This document shows positions 18,386 to 26,661 of a DNA stretch of 64,000 bases, one piece after another (position 1 is the first letter of the stretch; each line of letters opens with the position of its first letter). The stretch spans positions 1-64,000 of the forward strand of contig NZ_QLMH01000008.1 of NCBI RefSeq assembly GCF_003259935.1. The letters run 5' to 3'. Origin of the DNA: Paranoxybacillus vitaminiphilus (GTDB lineage Bacteria > Bacillota > Bacilli > Bacillales > Anoxybacillaceae). The notes beneath the pieces are model-generated. The model ran no database searches and was not told where the DNA came from. It saw only the letters and a program-made list of their open reading frames with translations. The position numbers and the translations under genes were made by a program.

Positions 18386-18983
18386 AGAGCAATTAAAAGC
18401 AAAAATTATTGATGAGTTTAAAAATGGAACGATTCGCGATTCGCTTTTTCCGATGATTTCCGTTTATGGGATTCGTGATTATTCAGAGACTGTTCATTCA
18501 GCAGGACTGAATTATATTACGGAAATCGCCAGACATATTCAAGGAGTAACCGCTTTATCCGAATGCCCTGTTTATCCAATTAACCAACAATATGGCCATA
18601 GCATGACCCGGGAAGTCCGTCCGGATTCGGTATGGTATCGCCAGCAGGATGTAAAGCCTATTCTTGTTTCGGAGTTTGAACGATTTGAAAATTCAAAGGG
18701 CAAACATGATAAACTAAGAGAGAAATTTGAAAATTTATTATTGGCCTATCACCAACTCGGCGGCGATTTACCGTTGATTCTCTTTGTCTACTGGTCTTAC
18801 AGCGGGGCAATTCCGAAAAATATCGATAAATATATTAGCATTTTTGATGAAGGGTTCACATTACCGAACGGCCGCTTTATTCCGGGAATTAATTCGTTCG
18901 TTACTGATTATCTCGTTTTTCAAGCAGTGGCAAGCGGAACGAAAGAAAATCTCACCATAAATGAATGGATTCAAGTGAGGTAA
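18378..18983 (+). CDS. Small protein, candidate PD-(D/E)XK-type nuclease
   Basis: This 201-residue protein overlaps the 3' end of the HerA-like gene. A hydrophobic-acidic pair VRPDSVWYR (D83) followed by PILVSEFERFE (E99, E101) resembles the PD-(D/E)XK core with Arg instead of Lys, but the match is partial. GTG 18378 is preferred over GTG 18369 because GGGGTG then lies about 7 nt upstream. Restriction-like nucleases often sit beside HerA ATPases, which supports the guess. If not a nuclease, it may be an adaptor. Confidence 0.5.
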   Translation: MDKEQLKAKIIDEFKNGTIRDSLFPMISVYGIRDYSETVHSAGLNYITEIARHIQGVTALSECPVYPINQQYGHSMTREVRPDSVWYRQQDVKPILVSEFERFENSKGKHDKLREKFENLLLAYHQLGGDLPLILFVYWSYSGAIPKNIDKYISIFDEGFTLPNGRFIPGINSFVTDYLVFQAVASGTKENLTINEWIQVR

Positions 18984-18989
18984 ACAATC

Positions 18990-20438
18990 ATGGTCCGTAA
19001 GCGTTATTCAATTCAACTAAAAAAGGATATGAATATCGGAGATAAATATATTTTGCAAGAAATGGTTGGTGAAGGATCATACGGATATGTGTGGAAAGCC
19101 CTTCGCTGTGAAGATGAAGAAATTATCGCTTTAAAAATCCCGAAAAGCCAAGAGCGCGGTGATGCAGCATTAGTGGAAGGGGAGCGCTTTATTGACGTTT
19201 CTCATGAAAATATTATCAATATTTATTGGATGGGCAGAGTAGACGGTTATTTTGTCATTGAAATGGAGCTGTTTGATGGGAAACCCCTCTCCCAAGAGTT
19301 AAATGAAGAGGGAAGCAATCATCCAAGGACATTTCAAAAAATGTTTGATATTTTTGAACAAGTGCTAAATGGTGTTGAATTTATGCACTCTCTACGCATA
19401 GCGCATGGAGATATCAAACCGGACAATATTTTAATCAATGACACGACTGTAAAGCTCACAGACTTTGGAACAAGCCGCTTGATTGAAGATATTTTTATCA
19501 AAACAATTGATGGGGCTGGAACTTTTGCTTATATTGCACCTGAAGTTCTTCATTCACAAACACGATATTTAAATTCTGATATTTATTCTTTAGGGGTTTT
19601 GTTATATCAATTGTTAACTGGGAAAACTCCGCACGACACCTATTTTAATGTCATTCATAACGTCCCTTTTCCAAAACCGAGGGAATTGAACGAGCGCATT
19701 ACACCTTCGATGGAAAAAGTAATCATGAAGGCGTTAGAGAGAAACCCGGAAATACGATATCAGTCGGTTACCGATTTCCGCACCGAATTTAAAAGAGCGG
19801 TAGATGAACATTTTCAACAGCAGCAAGTTGAAAAGTTTATTCCTCGTGTAACATTAGCAAGCAAACACGATCCGTTGGAATTAGCGGTATTGAACTGTAA
19901 ACTCAAAAAATTTACATTAGCTGAAAAAATTTTGACGACAGAAATAACCAATGGAAATACGATGCCGGAAATCTCTTTGCAGCTCGCATACGTATATTAC
20001 AAAACAGGGCGGTTATTTGAAGCGTTGCGGAAAATCGAACAGATTGAAGGAGCAGCGGTTGAGGATACACGCCAGGAAAGCTTTGCGACAGCCGTAAAAA
20101 ATTTAAAAGCAAGAATTTTCTTAGCCATGAAAAAGTACGAGGAAGCGTTGCGCTTATATGAAGAGCTGTATCAAAAAGAACCTGATAATTTAGATTATCG
20201 TTATAAATTAGCAGCATGTTATGGAGTGTGCGGGCAAGGAGAAAAAACGATTCAAATTTTAGAACAAATCAACCAAGAGACACCGGGTATTTGGGTTGTT
20301 GTTAAAAAACTTGGTCAAGCGTACGAACAAAAAAAGGATTACGAGCGGGCAAGAGCTTATTTCAAATACGCTTTAAAACTTCGCCCAGATGATGAGTATA
20401 TGAAGAAGAGATTAGCGGCTTACGAGTATTATTTGTAA
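18990..20438 (+). CDS. Ser/Thr protein kinase with C-terminal TPR repeats
   Basis: The 482-residue protein has a Hanks-type kinase domain: glycine loop GEGSYGYVW (27-35), catalytic Lys in ALKI (49), HGDIKPDN (139-146), DFG (158-160) and APE (183-185). The catalytic loop is HGD rather than HRD, so it is a non-RD kinase. Residues of about 290-480 form several TPR-like helical pairs (KKYEEALRLYEELYQKEPD, KDYERARAYFKYALKLRPD). There is no membrane segment, unlike housekeeping PrkC. As the last gene of the island, it may trigger or modulate the system by phosphorylation, as inferred for kinases in MADS, BREX-related and Pgl systems. Confidence 0.9.
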   Translation: MVRKRYSIQLKKDMNIGDKYILQEMVGEGSYGYVWKALRCEDEEIIALKIPKSQERGDAALVEGERFIDVSHENIINIYWMGRVDGYFVIEMELFDGKPLSQELNEEGSNHPRTFQKMFDIFEQVLNGVEFMHSLRIAHGDIKPDNILINDTTVKLTDFGTSRLIEDIFIKTIDGAGTFAYIAPEVLHSQTRYLNSDIYSLGVLLYQLLTGKTPHDTYFNVIHNVPFPKPRELNERITPSMEKVIMKALERNPEIRYQSVTDFRTEFKRAVDEHFQQQQVEKFIPRVTLASKHDPLELAVLNCKLKKFTLAEKILTTEITNGNTMPEISLQLAYVYYKTGRLFEALRKIEQIEGAAVEDTRQESFATAVKNLKARIFLAMKKYEEALRLYEELYQKEPDNLDYRYKLAACYGVCGQGEKTIQILEQINQETPGIWVVVKKLGQAYEQKKDYERARAYFKYALKLRPDDEYMKKRLAAYEYYL

Positions 20439-20441
20439 CTT

Positions 20442-21141
20442 TTGAAGAATAAAAATGTCAGATCGGATATCTTGATTAAACGATTCAGAGACGAATTAGG
20501 TTCAAATCAACCGCTTTATCAAAATAAACAAAAATAAACAAACCGGTGTTTATATGTTATATCTCAATAGCAAAGTTATGAAAAATGATTTAATGGTGCT
20601 CCATGGTATCACACCAAATAAATCGCTGGAAGTAAAATTTCCATATGTTCCGGATATGTATTTGAGTCATTTTATAAGAGGATATTTTGACGGTGATGGA
20701 AATATTAATCCTGATGGCTATGTAGTCAGTTTTGTTGGCGGCTCTCTGGATTTTATGGTTGCTTTGGAGAATCATTTAAAACCACGTGGATTTGAAGTTA
20801 ACTTAACTAAAAAAGAAAAACATATTCGTTTATATATGAGCGGCCGAAAAACCATTAAGGAATTTTACGACTGGATGTACTACGATAAAGGGTTATACTT
20901 GAAACGTAAATTTGAAGCATTCCCGGATAAAAATTTGGATGCAGAAACATTGCAAAACGCAAAATTAAAAAAGACAAAACAAGCTGTTGCAGAAAGAAAA
21001 AAAGCTTTTATCGATGAATATCGAAAAAGTTATTGCGTTCATCAAGCATGTGAAACGGCTGGAATTACATTAGGAACGTATTATACATGGTTAAAACGTG
21101 ACAAATCATTTAACGAAGAATTTTATAATTTTATAAAATGA
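20442..21141 (+). pseudogene. LAGLIDADG homing endonuclease, frameshifted by 10-bp duplication
   Basis: The frame from 20554 encodes FIRGYFDGDGNIN, a LAGLIDADG motif, with a C-terminal basic helix-turn-helix-like tail (195 residues). Upstream, another frame encodes ILIKRFRDELGSNQPLYQNKQ, the usual preceding segment. The two are separated by an exact tandem duplication of 10 nt (AAAATAAACA at 20521-20530 and 20531-20540). Deleting one copy restores a continuous frame reading QPLYQNKQTGVYMLY. The N-terminus is also missing, since the frame begins right after the kinase stop. I infer a decayed mobile endonuclease; the 195-residue downstream part might still be translated. Confidence 0.8.
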
Positions 21142-21191
21142 AAGAAAGGGCAGTTAAGTAACCAATAACTGCTTTATATTTTTCACACTCC

Positions 21192-21219
21192 AGTTTACAT
21201 AACACAAATTATAGGAAGT
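21192..21219 (-). other. dif: dif chromosome-dimer resolution site
   Basis: Read on the minus strand, this 28-bp site has a XerC arm ACTTCCTATAA, a 6-nt centre TTTGTG and a XerD arm TTATGTAAACT. Compared with B. subtilis dif as I remember it, the XerD arm is identical and the XerC arm differs at one base. XerC/XerD would resolve chromosome dimers here. It coincides with the switch in gene orientation and lies about 4.6 kb from rtp, both expected of a terminus. Confidence 0.88.
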
Positions 21220-21239
21220 TAAAAAAAGAAAATATATAT

Positions 21240-21276
21240 TGTCTCATTATAAAAGTAAACTTTAAATAGTGAGACA
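21240..21276. repeat. Inverted repeat beside dif
   Basis: TGTCTCATTAT (21240-21250) and ATAGTGAGACA (21266-21276) pair at 10 of 11 positions around a 15-nt AT-rich loop. There is no T-tract of a standard terminator. It could be an element end or protein-binding site in the otherwise empty stretch between dif and the next gene. I see nothing else in 21277-21464. Confidence 0.5.
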
Positions 21277-21464
21277 TAAAAAATTTTGAAACAAAGTTCG
21301 GTTCATTCATTTATAACCATTATCATTTCATAATTAATAATCGGACAAGCTTAGAGCGGATTTTTAGGATTTTTAGTTTGTTACAACTGGTTCACAGGTC
21401 ATAAAAAGTTTTTTTGAACTCATATATTAAAGTGTGACATTTTGATATTTTGGAGTGAATTTAT

Positions 21465-21924
21465 TTGGAAATTCGTCCGTATTTTATAACCAAGTCTCTT
21501 GTTCCAGAAAATCAAGAATCTCCCATTCGTTTTTTGCTAAGTCAGAAAATTACTCCTATTCCGTATTTTTATCGCTGCAATCATTTTACTTATCCTTCCC
21601 TTCTTTCCCATCTGTATTATTTAACAATTGGCGGATTGGTTCAGTATCCTTCTTATTTATTAAAATCGATGCAGTCGAAATCTTTCGTTATCACGCTGGA
21701 ATGTGCCGGTAATCAACGGGGCGAATTTACGCCAAAAGTGTTTGGGGAGCAATGGAAAGACGGCGCGATTTGTATGACAAGCCTATGAAAAAGGTGAATA
21801 TACCATTTTGGCAAAAGCAACCGATTCAAGAGGACGAGCGCAGCCATTTTCTGCAATGTGGAATCGGAAAGGGTATGGCTACAATGCTGTACAAAAAATT
21901 CGCGTTAAAGTTAAAATTGAATAA
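21465..21924 (+). pseudogene. Sulfite-oxidase-like molybdopterin oxidoreductase, internal deletion
   Basis: TTG 21465 follows GGAGTG and opens a frame MEIRPYFITKSLVPENQESP, then LTIGGLVQYPSYLL and FVITLECAGNQRGEFTPKVFGEQW, typical of the molybdopterin-binding domain with its ligand Cys. It ends at 21786. In another frame the DNA resumes with YTILAKATDSRGRAQPFS, MWNRKGYGYNAVQ and KIRVKVKIE, the C-terminal dimerisation domain. The middle of the protein (roughly 200 residues in intact relatives) is missing, with the junction near 21768-21785. It is a deletion-scarred pseudogene. A different family member, probably intact, is at 60283-60900. Confidence 0.85.
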
Positions 21925-21968
21925 TCTTTATGAGAATGAGAGCATTTTTGTTACAACCAACAAAAAGT

Positions 21969-22015
21969 AAATGCGCAGCAATTCATCATGTACCATTGGG
22001 AATCGCTGCGCATTT
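21969..22015. terminator. Stem-loop between convergent genes
   Basis: AAATGCGCAGC (21969-21979) pairs perfectly with GCTGCGCATTT (22005-22015). It sits between the sulfite-oxidase remnant on + and the small gene on -, and could terminate either transcript. The T-tract is weak. Confidence 0.55.
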
Positions 22016-22061
22016 ATTGCAACTGTCTCAATAGCAGAAAAAGCACTGTATCATCCTTCCG

Positions 22062-22247
22062 CTAATTATTTAAATAACGCACACCAATATATTCAACGCG
22101 AATGAGACCGCCTTTTTCTTGTGCGTATTGTTTAACAAGTTGTTTCGCTTTTAAAAATGCTTCCATCATGCCTCCAGCAAGAATTGTTTCCTTCCATGTC
22201 AGACGTTTCGGATGATCTGTTTCAAAAGAAAATAAATATTGTTTCAT
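22062..22247 (-). CDS. Small hypothetical protein
   Basis: This 61-residue protein (MKQYLFSFETDHPKRLTWKE...) has a very strong ribosome-binding site, AAAGGAGGG, 5-7 nt before its ATG, which supports real expression. It is soluble and basic, with no motif I recognise. It stands alone between two stem-loops, so it is probably monocistronic. Confidence 0.65.
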   Translation of the reverse strand: MKQYLFSFETDHPKRLTWKETILAGGMMEAFLKAKQLVKQYAQEKGGLIRVEYIGVRYLNN

Positions 22248-22361
22248 ATACTCCCTCCTTTAAAATCTATATTTTTCAGGATAATATTATTATATAATAT
22301 AACTGTATTAATTTTTTATAAAAACTGTTACAAATGTGTTAACTTTTTATAAAAACTAAAA

Positions 22362-22385
22362 AAAGCGGCTATTGAAAGCCGCTTT
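22362..22385. terminator. Stem-loop AAAGCGGC/GCCGCTTT
   Basis: A short perfect GC-rich stem with flanking A and T runs lies just downstream of the VWA gene and upstream of the small gene at 22062-22247. It looks like a bidirectional Rho-independent terminator. Confidence 0.6.
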
Positions 22386-22407
22386 ATTTCATCGAATTTA
22401 CAGAAAA

Positions 22408-22440
22408 ACAAAAACCCTTAGAATCTTCCAAGGGTTTTTG
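22408..22440 (-). terminator. Terminator of the yojN/yojO-like operon
   Basis: AAAAACCCTT and AAGGGTTTTT form a stem followed on the minus strand by T-rich sequence. It lies about 55 nt beyond the stop of the VWA gene and probably ends that transcript. Confidence 0.7.
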
Positions 22441-22492
22441 TTAGATAATATAAAATTGGAAACAAATCGATCTGCATTGCTGACGGAAATGT

Positions 22493-24427
22493 TTATAAAC
22501 TCTTATAGAGAAGCTTCTTTAAAAGCGGGAACAGAACGTCAGGGAGTTTGGCAATATCGGGAACGAGAATGCTGTATTTGCCATAAATATTTTGAATTGT
22601 TTTCTTTTGCCCCTCATCAATTTCACCATTGGCTAAAAAGACATTGATTACTTCGATTCCCAGCTTTCGCGCCTCCATCACCGCTTCGTGCGTGTCAACA
22701 ATCCCGTTTTGTTCATAACCGAACGCTGCTGGTTCTCCATCAGAGAAGATAAGCAAAAACTTTTGTTTTTCTGTTCGTTTAATCATTTGTTCGGTCAGCA
22801 CGCGAATGGCAAACCCGTCACGGTTGTCTTCCTCCGGCTCCAACTGCATAATTTCCGGGCCACTCGTTTTTTTCAGCGAGCGGTCAAAAGGAATGACGGT
22901 TTGAAAATAGTTCGGTTGTTTGGTTTCTGTCGCTTCGTTTGTATCTTCCCAAAATCCAACGATTTGGTGCGGTACGGAAACGGATTTTAACGCTTCATGA
23001 AATAAAATAATTCCTAATTTGGTTTGTTCCATTTTATCATACATCGAAGCGGAACAGTCGACTAAAAGCGAAAAAACGGCATCAATTTGTGTTGACGGTT
23101 GATGCTTCTTATAAAATAGCCGCGGGTTTTCGTCTGTTAATAAACGGAGCAATTTTTTGCTTAAACGTCCAAAATGTAAATCGCTCCGCGGCAGCGTTTT
23201 CTTATGTTCCAGCGTTTTTTCAATCATTTGTTTTAATTTCTTTTGATATGGTGCGACGATGGTTTTGTTTTTCTCATATTGCGCCACGTCTTCACTTGAA
23301 GGAACGGATGGGGAAATAAATATCGGAAAAGCATGTTTATTTTCTTTTCCATAATCATGAGAGAGACGTCCTTCACGAATATCCCGCTTTTGTTCCATCG
23401 CTTCTAGTTTTGAATAGTCTTTGCGTGCGCTTTTTTGCGCCGAGCCTTGGACAAGCGCCAATGCTTGATCGCCTGCTTCCCCTTCGCGCACTCCTTCCCC
23501 AAGCAAATCCGTTTGTGAGCCTTGTTCTAAGTCAAACTGCAGAAAACTTTTTGTCATGTCGCTTGTTTCGCGGTGCCACGTCGGTAATATATCACCATGA
23601 ATGTCTTCAGCGCCATCTTTCTTCTTATCTAACACATCGCAATTTTTTAGCGGGTCTTTTCGTTTTAGATCATCAATTGTAAGACCATGTTCTTCCCGTT
23701 CATAAACGTTTTCCGGAAGATGAAAATACGTGTTCAGCATATCGTTTTCTAATATTTCATCAAATACTTCGACCATTTCAAGCACAACTCCTGCGACATC
23801 TTTTGTGGACTTTGTTTCAAAAAATCTTGTAAGCGTGCTGCGTATAAACGGCATGGCTAAATCAATATTTTCGCTGATAGACAATACCTCTTCAAGCGGT
23901 GAATCAGCGGTTAACAAAAGATAAATCGTATTAAATAATGCATCCGTATGAACGGCTTTGACAAGATTGACGTTTAATTGGCTTTTAAAGTAACGGCGAT
24001 AGACTTTACGGCGAATGGAAAAGGCTTTTTTCGTTCCCGGCCGCTCTTTTTTGCAAATTTCTTCAAGCCGCACATCTTCCGCGAGCATAAATAGTTGTTT
24101 AGCAAAGCTGGGAACAGATGTCTTCTTCGTTCGTTCAATAAACCGAACAACTTCTTTAAAATCAGTGTGATACAAACTGCCGATTGCCCGAAGAAATACA
24201 TCGCTTTTCATTCCGTTTACTTTATCTTCGGACGGACGATTGTCCCAAAAATGGCTGACGAATAATTTGCGATGAACGATGTCGACATAGGATTGATAGC
24301 CGAATTCCACTTCCCATTCTTCGTTTTTCACTAGCGTCTTTGCCAAATCAGAAAGCTGCATAAAAAGAAACGAATCAATTTTTTTATCATTAAATTGAAT
24401 AAATCGATGCATCTTATGAACCCTCAC
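22493..24427 (-). CDS. yojO: VWA-domain protein, YojO/NorD-like
   Basis: The 644-residue protein has a C-terminal von Willebrand A domain with a MIDAS motif in [18 protein letters not shown] and later [12 protein letters not shown]. The long charged N-terminal part resembles NorD/CobT-like partners of MoxR ATPases. Such pairs act as metallo-chaperone or complex-remodelling machines. Its start overlaps the stop of the MoxR-like gene by 4 nt (ATGA), so the two are translated together. B. subtilis carries the same pair as yojN-yojO; the substrate is not known to me. An alternative start a few residues downstream is possible. Confidence 0.8.
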   Translation of the reverse strand: MRVHKMHRFIQFNDKKIDSFLFMQLSDLAKTLVKNEEWEVEFGYQSYVDIVHRKLFVSHFWDNRPSEDKVNGMKSDVFLRAIGSLYHTDFKEVVRFIERTKKTSVPSFAKQLFMLAEDVRLEEICKKERPGTKKAFSIRRKVYRRYFKSQLNVNLVKAVHTDALFNTIYLLLTADSPLEEVLSISENIDLAMPFIRSTLTRFFETKSTKDVAGVVLEMVEVFDEILENDMLNTYFHLPENVYEREEHGLTIDDLKRKDPLKNCDVLDKKKDGAEDIHGDILPTWHRETSDMTKSFLQFDLEQGSQTDLLGEGVREGEAGDQALALVQGSAQKSARKDYSKLEAMEQKRDIREGRLSHDYGKENKHAFPIFISPSVPSSEDVAQYEKNKTIVAPYQKKLKQMIEKTLEHKKTLPRSDLHFGRLSKKLLRLLTDENPRLFYKKHQPSTQIDAVFSLLVDCSASMYDKMEQTKLGIILFHEALKSVSVPHQIVGFWEDTNEATETKQPNYFQTVIPFDRSLKKTSGPEIMQLEPEEDNRDGFAIRVLTEQMIKRTEKQKFLLIFSDGEPAAFGYEQNGIVDTHEAVMEARKLGIEVINVFLANGEIDEGQKKTIQNIYGKYSILVPDIAKLPDVLFPLLKKLLYKSL

Positions 24428-25314
24428 TCAAAGAGCGTTTCGGCGATATTTTGGATCGCTGCCTTTTCCCGTTCGTCTTCCAGCTTTTCAATAATTCCTC
24501 GTTGAATCGCACGGAGCGGAGGTAAATAAACCGCTAAATCACATGTATCAATAAGGGCGCGAATCGAAGCGGCTTCTTCGGAAATTTGCCCGTTTTTCAC
24601 CTGAGTGATCAAATCAGCTGATAACGTTACAAATTTATCAATAAGTGTGGAGTCAGTTAATTTACTTTGTGTTTGTAATACGGTTTTTAATGTTTCCCCT
24701 TGAATATATGGTACTTCAATAACAATAAAACGATTTTTCAACGCTTCGTTTAACGGCACTGTCCCAACATATCCTTCGTTAATAGCGGCAATGACACCAA
24801 ACGTATCTTTGGCTTTGACGACTTCGCCTGTAAATGGATTGGTAATCATTTTTCGATAGTCAAGCACACCGTTCAAGATTGGCAGTGTTTCCGGTTTTGC
24901 CATGTTAATTTCGTCAATATATAATAAGTGCCCTTTTGTCATCGCTTGAATCACAGGACCTGGAACAAACTCAATTGTTGTTTTCCCATCACGTTCTTGG
25001 ATCGTCTTAAAGCCAAGCAAAGCTTCCGCGTCCAAGTCAACCGAACAGTTAATACTATGCATCGGCTGTCCAAAAATCGCTGACAATGTTTCAGCTAATT
25101 TCGTTTTCCCTGAACCTGTCGGACCTTTTAATAAGACGTTTTTCCCTAAAGAAAGCGCGACAATTGCGTCAAATAATATCGAATCGTCAGATGGCGTATA
25201 GCCGCCTTTACCAATGAGCCCGGAATCTTTGTCACGGGAAAATTGTTGTTTCCGCGCTTCTAATATATGTTTAATCTCTTCAGGGAGATGTAAATGAATC
25301 ATTTCCATTGACAT
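24424..25314 (-). CDS. yojN: MoxR-family AAA+ ATPase, YojN/NorQ-like
   Basis: The 296-residue protein has Walker [11 protein letters not shown], Walker [14 protein letters not shown] and MoxR-type GVIAAINEG and [10 protein letters not shown] segments. MoxR ATPases work with VWA proteins to insert cofactors or remodel complexes, and the partner gene follows directly. ATG 25314 has AAAGGATT 7 nt upstream; a longer in-frame start at 25344 lacks a suitable site. No nor or rubisco-like target gene is seen nearby. Confidence 0.88.
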   Translation of the reverse strand: MSMEMIHLHLPEEIKHILEARKQQFSRDKDSGLIGKGGYTPSDDSILFDAIVALSLGKNVLLKGPTGSGKTKLAETLSAIFGQPMHSINCSVDLDAEALLGFKTIQERDGKTTIEFVPGPVIQAMTKGHLLYIDEINMAKPETLPILNGVLDYRKMITNPFTGEVVKAKDTFGVIAAINEGYVGTVPLNEALKNRFIVIEVPYIQGETLKTVLQTQSKLTDSTLIDKFVTLSADLITQVKNGQISEEAASIRALIDTCDLAVYLPPLRAIQRGIIEKLEDEREKAAIQNIAETLFE

Positions 25315-25421
25315 ATCGCTAATCCTTTCTATTTTCTTAATCATCTTTTATTCATTAGTATTCTACTAAAACAAGAAAGTTTGTGCAAAAGTAAACAATA
25401 ATTCAGAAAACAATAAAAATA

Positions 25422-25432
25422 TTATGTAAACA
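25422..25432 (+). other. XerD half-site (possible XDS)
   Basis: TTATGTAAACA matches the XerD arm of dif at 10 of 11 positions, without a XerC arm. In B. subtilis, XerD binds such isolated sites near the terminus and unloads SMC complexes. The location, intergenic and 4.2 kb from dif, fits, but a chance match is possible. Confidence 0.4.
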
Positions 25433-25462
25433 AATAATAGACGCGAAAAGATTTCGCATCTA

Positions 25463-25726
25463 TTATCGGCTTTTTACTAATAAATTCACTGCTTCTTGAA
25501 TTAACTTTTCGCTCTCATGGTTTCCTTTTTCCATTTCTTGACGAATACAATGTTCTAAGTTCGTACTAACAATTACAGCAATCGCGCGATCAATCGCATT
25601 GCGAATAGCGGATAATTGCGTTACTACGTCTTTACAGTCTTGTTCTTCTTCCATCATTTTTAATACACCGCGTATTTGGCCTTCGATACGTTTTAGACGA
25701 TTTTTAATTTGCTTATCATAAATCAT
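25463..25726 (-). CDS. cstR: CstR-like persulfide-sensing repressor (CsoR/DUF156 family)
   Basis: This 87-residue protein is very similar to S. aureus CstR, especially MMEEEQDCKDV, NLEHC and LIQEAVNLLVKS. Two cysteines (C31 and C60) are present, and Asn replaces the copper-ligand His four residues before the second Cys. That pattern favours persulfide sensing by CstR rather than Cu(I) sensing by CsoR. A matching palindromic operator lies directly upstream (25755-25774), indicating autoregulation. No rhodanese or sulfur dioxygenase target gene is adjacent, so its regulon must lie elsewhere. Confidence 0.82.
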   Translation of the reverse strand: MIYDKQIKNRLKRIEGQIRGVLKMMEEEQDCKDVVTQLSAIRNAIDRAIAVIVSTNLEHCIRQEMEKGNHESEKLIQEAVNLLVKSR

Positions 25727-25754
25727 TGTCCATTTGCTCCTTTCAATATGAAAT

Positions 25755-25774
25755 ATATACCCTTAATGGTATAT
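25755..25774. promoter_or_regulatory. CsoR/CstR-type operator
   Basis: The inverted repeat ATATACC-n6-GGTATAT sits 29 nt upstream of the cstR-like start codon. It has the TACC/GGTA core typical of this repressor family and probably mediates autoregulation. Confidence 0.75.
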
Positions 25775-25822
25775 TAACTAATATGATACCGCTTGTCAAT
25801 GATACAGAAAATATCGAAGAAA

Positions 25823-26197
25823 TTATCCGAAGTTGTCTTTTATCGCTTTCCGAATTAATGCTTCGCAACGATCCAGCTCCGCTTTCAATTGTTTTTTATA
25901 CAATTGTGCTTTTTTATAACCTTCTTCTGTAAAACGGTAATATACCACTTCCTGATATTTCATCCCTTCTTTTTTCGTTTTCACTTGTTTTAAAATGCCG
26001 TCTTCAATTAAATCATGAAGTGCCTTATATACTTCCGAATGATTTGGTCTATAACCAAACGGTTTAAATTCCTGGCGGAGCAGGTCTAGTATTTTTAGTC
26101 CATATAAACGTTCTTGCTCCGTTAGCGTGATTAAATACAGCTTCAAAAAAGCACGTTGTTTTAAAAGAAAGCCGCTTGGAGTCCGTTTATCCCCCAT
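25823..26197 (-). CDS. rtp: Replication termination protein RTP
   Basis: This 124-residue protein closely matches B. subtilis RTP (122 residues) as remembered: SGFLLKQRAFLKLYLIT, TEQERLYGLKILDLLRQEF, NHSEVYKALHDLIEDGILKQ and LYKKQLKAELDRC. RTP is a winged-helix dimer that binds Ter sites and blocks replication forks in one direction; it is the functional analogue of Tus. A Ter-like site lies 107 nt upstream of its start, as in B. subtilis, where RTP represses its own gene from such a site. dif is 4.6 kb away. A GGAGG site precedes ATG 26197. Confidence 0.93.
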   Translation of the reverse strand: MGDKRTPSGFLLKQRAFLKLYLITLTEQERLYGLKILDLLRQEFKPFGYRPNHSEVYKALHDLIEDGILKQVKTKKEGMKYQEVVYYRFTEEGYKKAQLYKKQLKAELDRCEALIRKAIKDNFG

Positions 26198-26303
26198 AAA
26201 AAATCCTCCCTTTCATGTAAGGTGGTTGATTATATTGTAATCATTCAAGGGAAACAGTTAAAATCCTTCTTTCTTACGAATATGCTGTTTTATTTTGTTC
26301 ATT

Positions 26304-26330
26304 TTGGATTTAGAACATAGTTTTATTAAT
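26304..26330 (-). other. Ter-like RTP binding site, rtp-proximal
   Basis: On the minus strand the site has ATTAAT, then the core CTATGTTCTAAAT. Against the B. subtilis Ter consensus as I recall it (27 positions, 22 defined), 17 match. The B-site half faces lower coordinates, so forks moving rightward past dif would be arrested while leftward forks pass. It also lies in the rtp promoter region and may autoregulate rtp. Confidence 0.75.
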
Positions 26331-26660
26331 AAAGCTTGAATATACTTTACTTAATTTTTTAAAGATTTTTTACTAGTAATAAGCTGGAACATAAAACTAA
26401 AATGATTTTGCCGTTCATTGCCCATTTGCGGAATAGACTTCTAATCGTAATGCAAGGATTTTCCATGACAAACAGCGGAAGTGAATCGCAAAAACTGAAT
26501 GAACTGCTCCCGCATATACGTTCCTCTTTATTATTATAGAAAAATATGAGGTGATTCACAAATTTTGTTGCTTTTTCCCCAACAAAAACGATCGTGTCTC
26601 CCATAAGTTTGCTCTTTGCAACGATTTGACGGACGCGTACATATAAAATGCAAAAGAAGA
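26331..26660. other. Intergenic region with possible histidine-kinase remnant
   Basis: No intact gene is supported here. On the + strand, 26400-26538 reads MILPFIAHLRNRLLIVMQGF and onward to a stop. It is reminiscent of the kinase phosphoacceptor signature AHEIRNPL-x-x-VKGF, with the key His-Glu region decayed (AHLRN). I treat it as a possible degraded fragment only. Confidence 0.25.
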
Positions 26661-26661
26661 A

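Noticed and set aside
558-20438. BREX, DISARM or Wadjet identity for the island
   Set aside because: No PglZ or BrxL, no DrmA/DrmB, and the giant protein's early P-loop is AAA/STAND-like rather than SMC-like.
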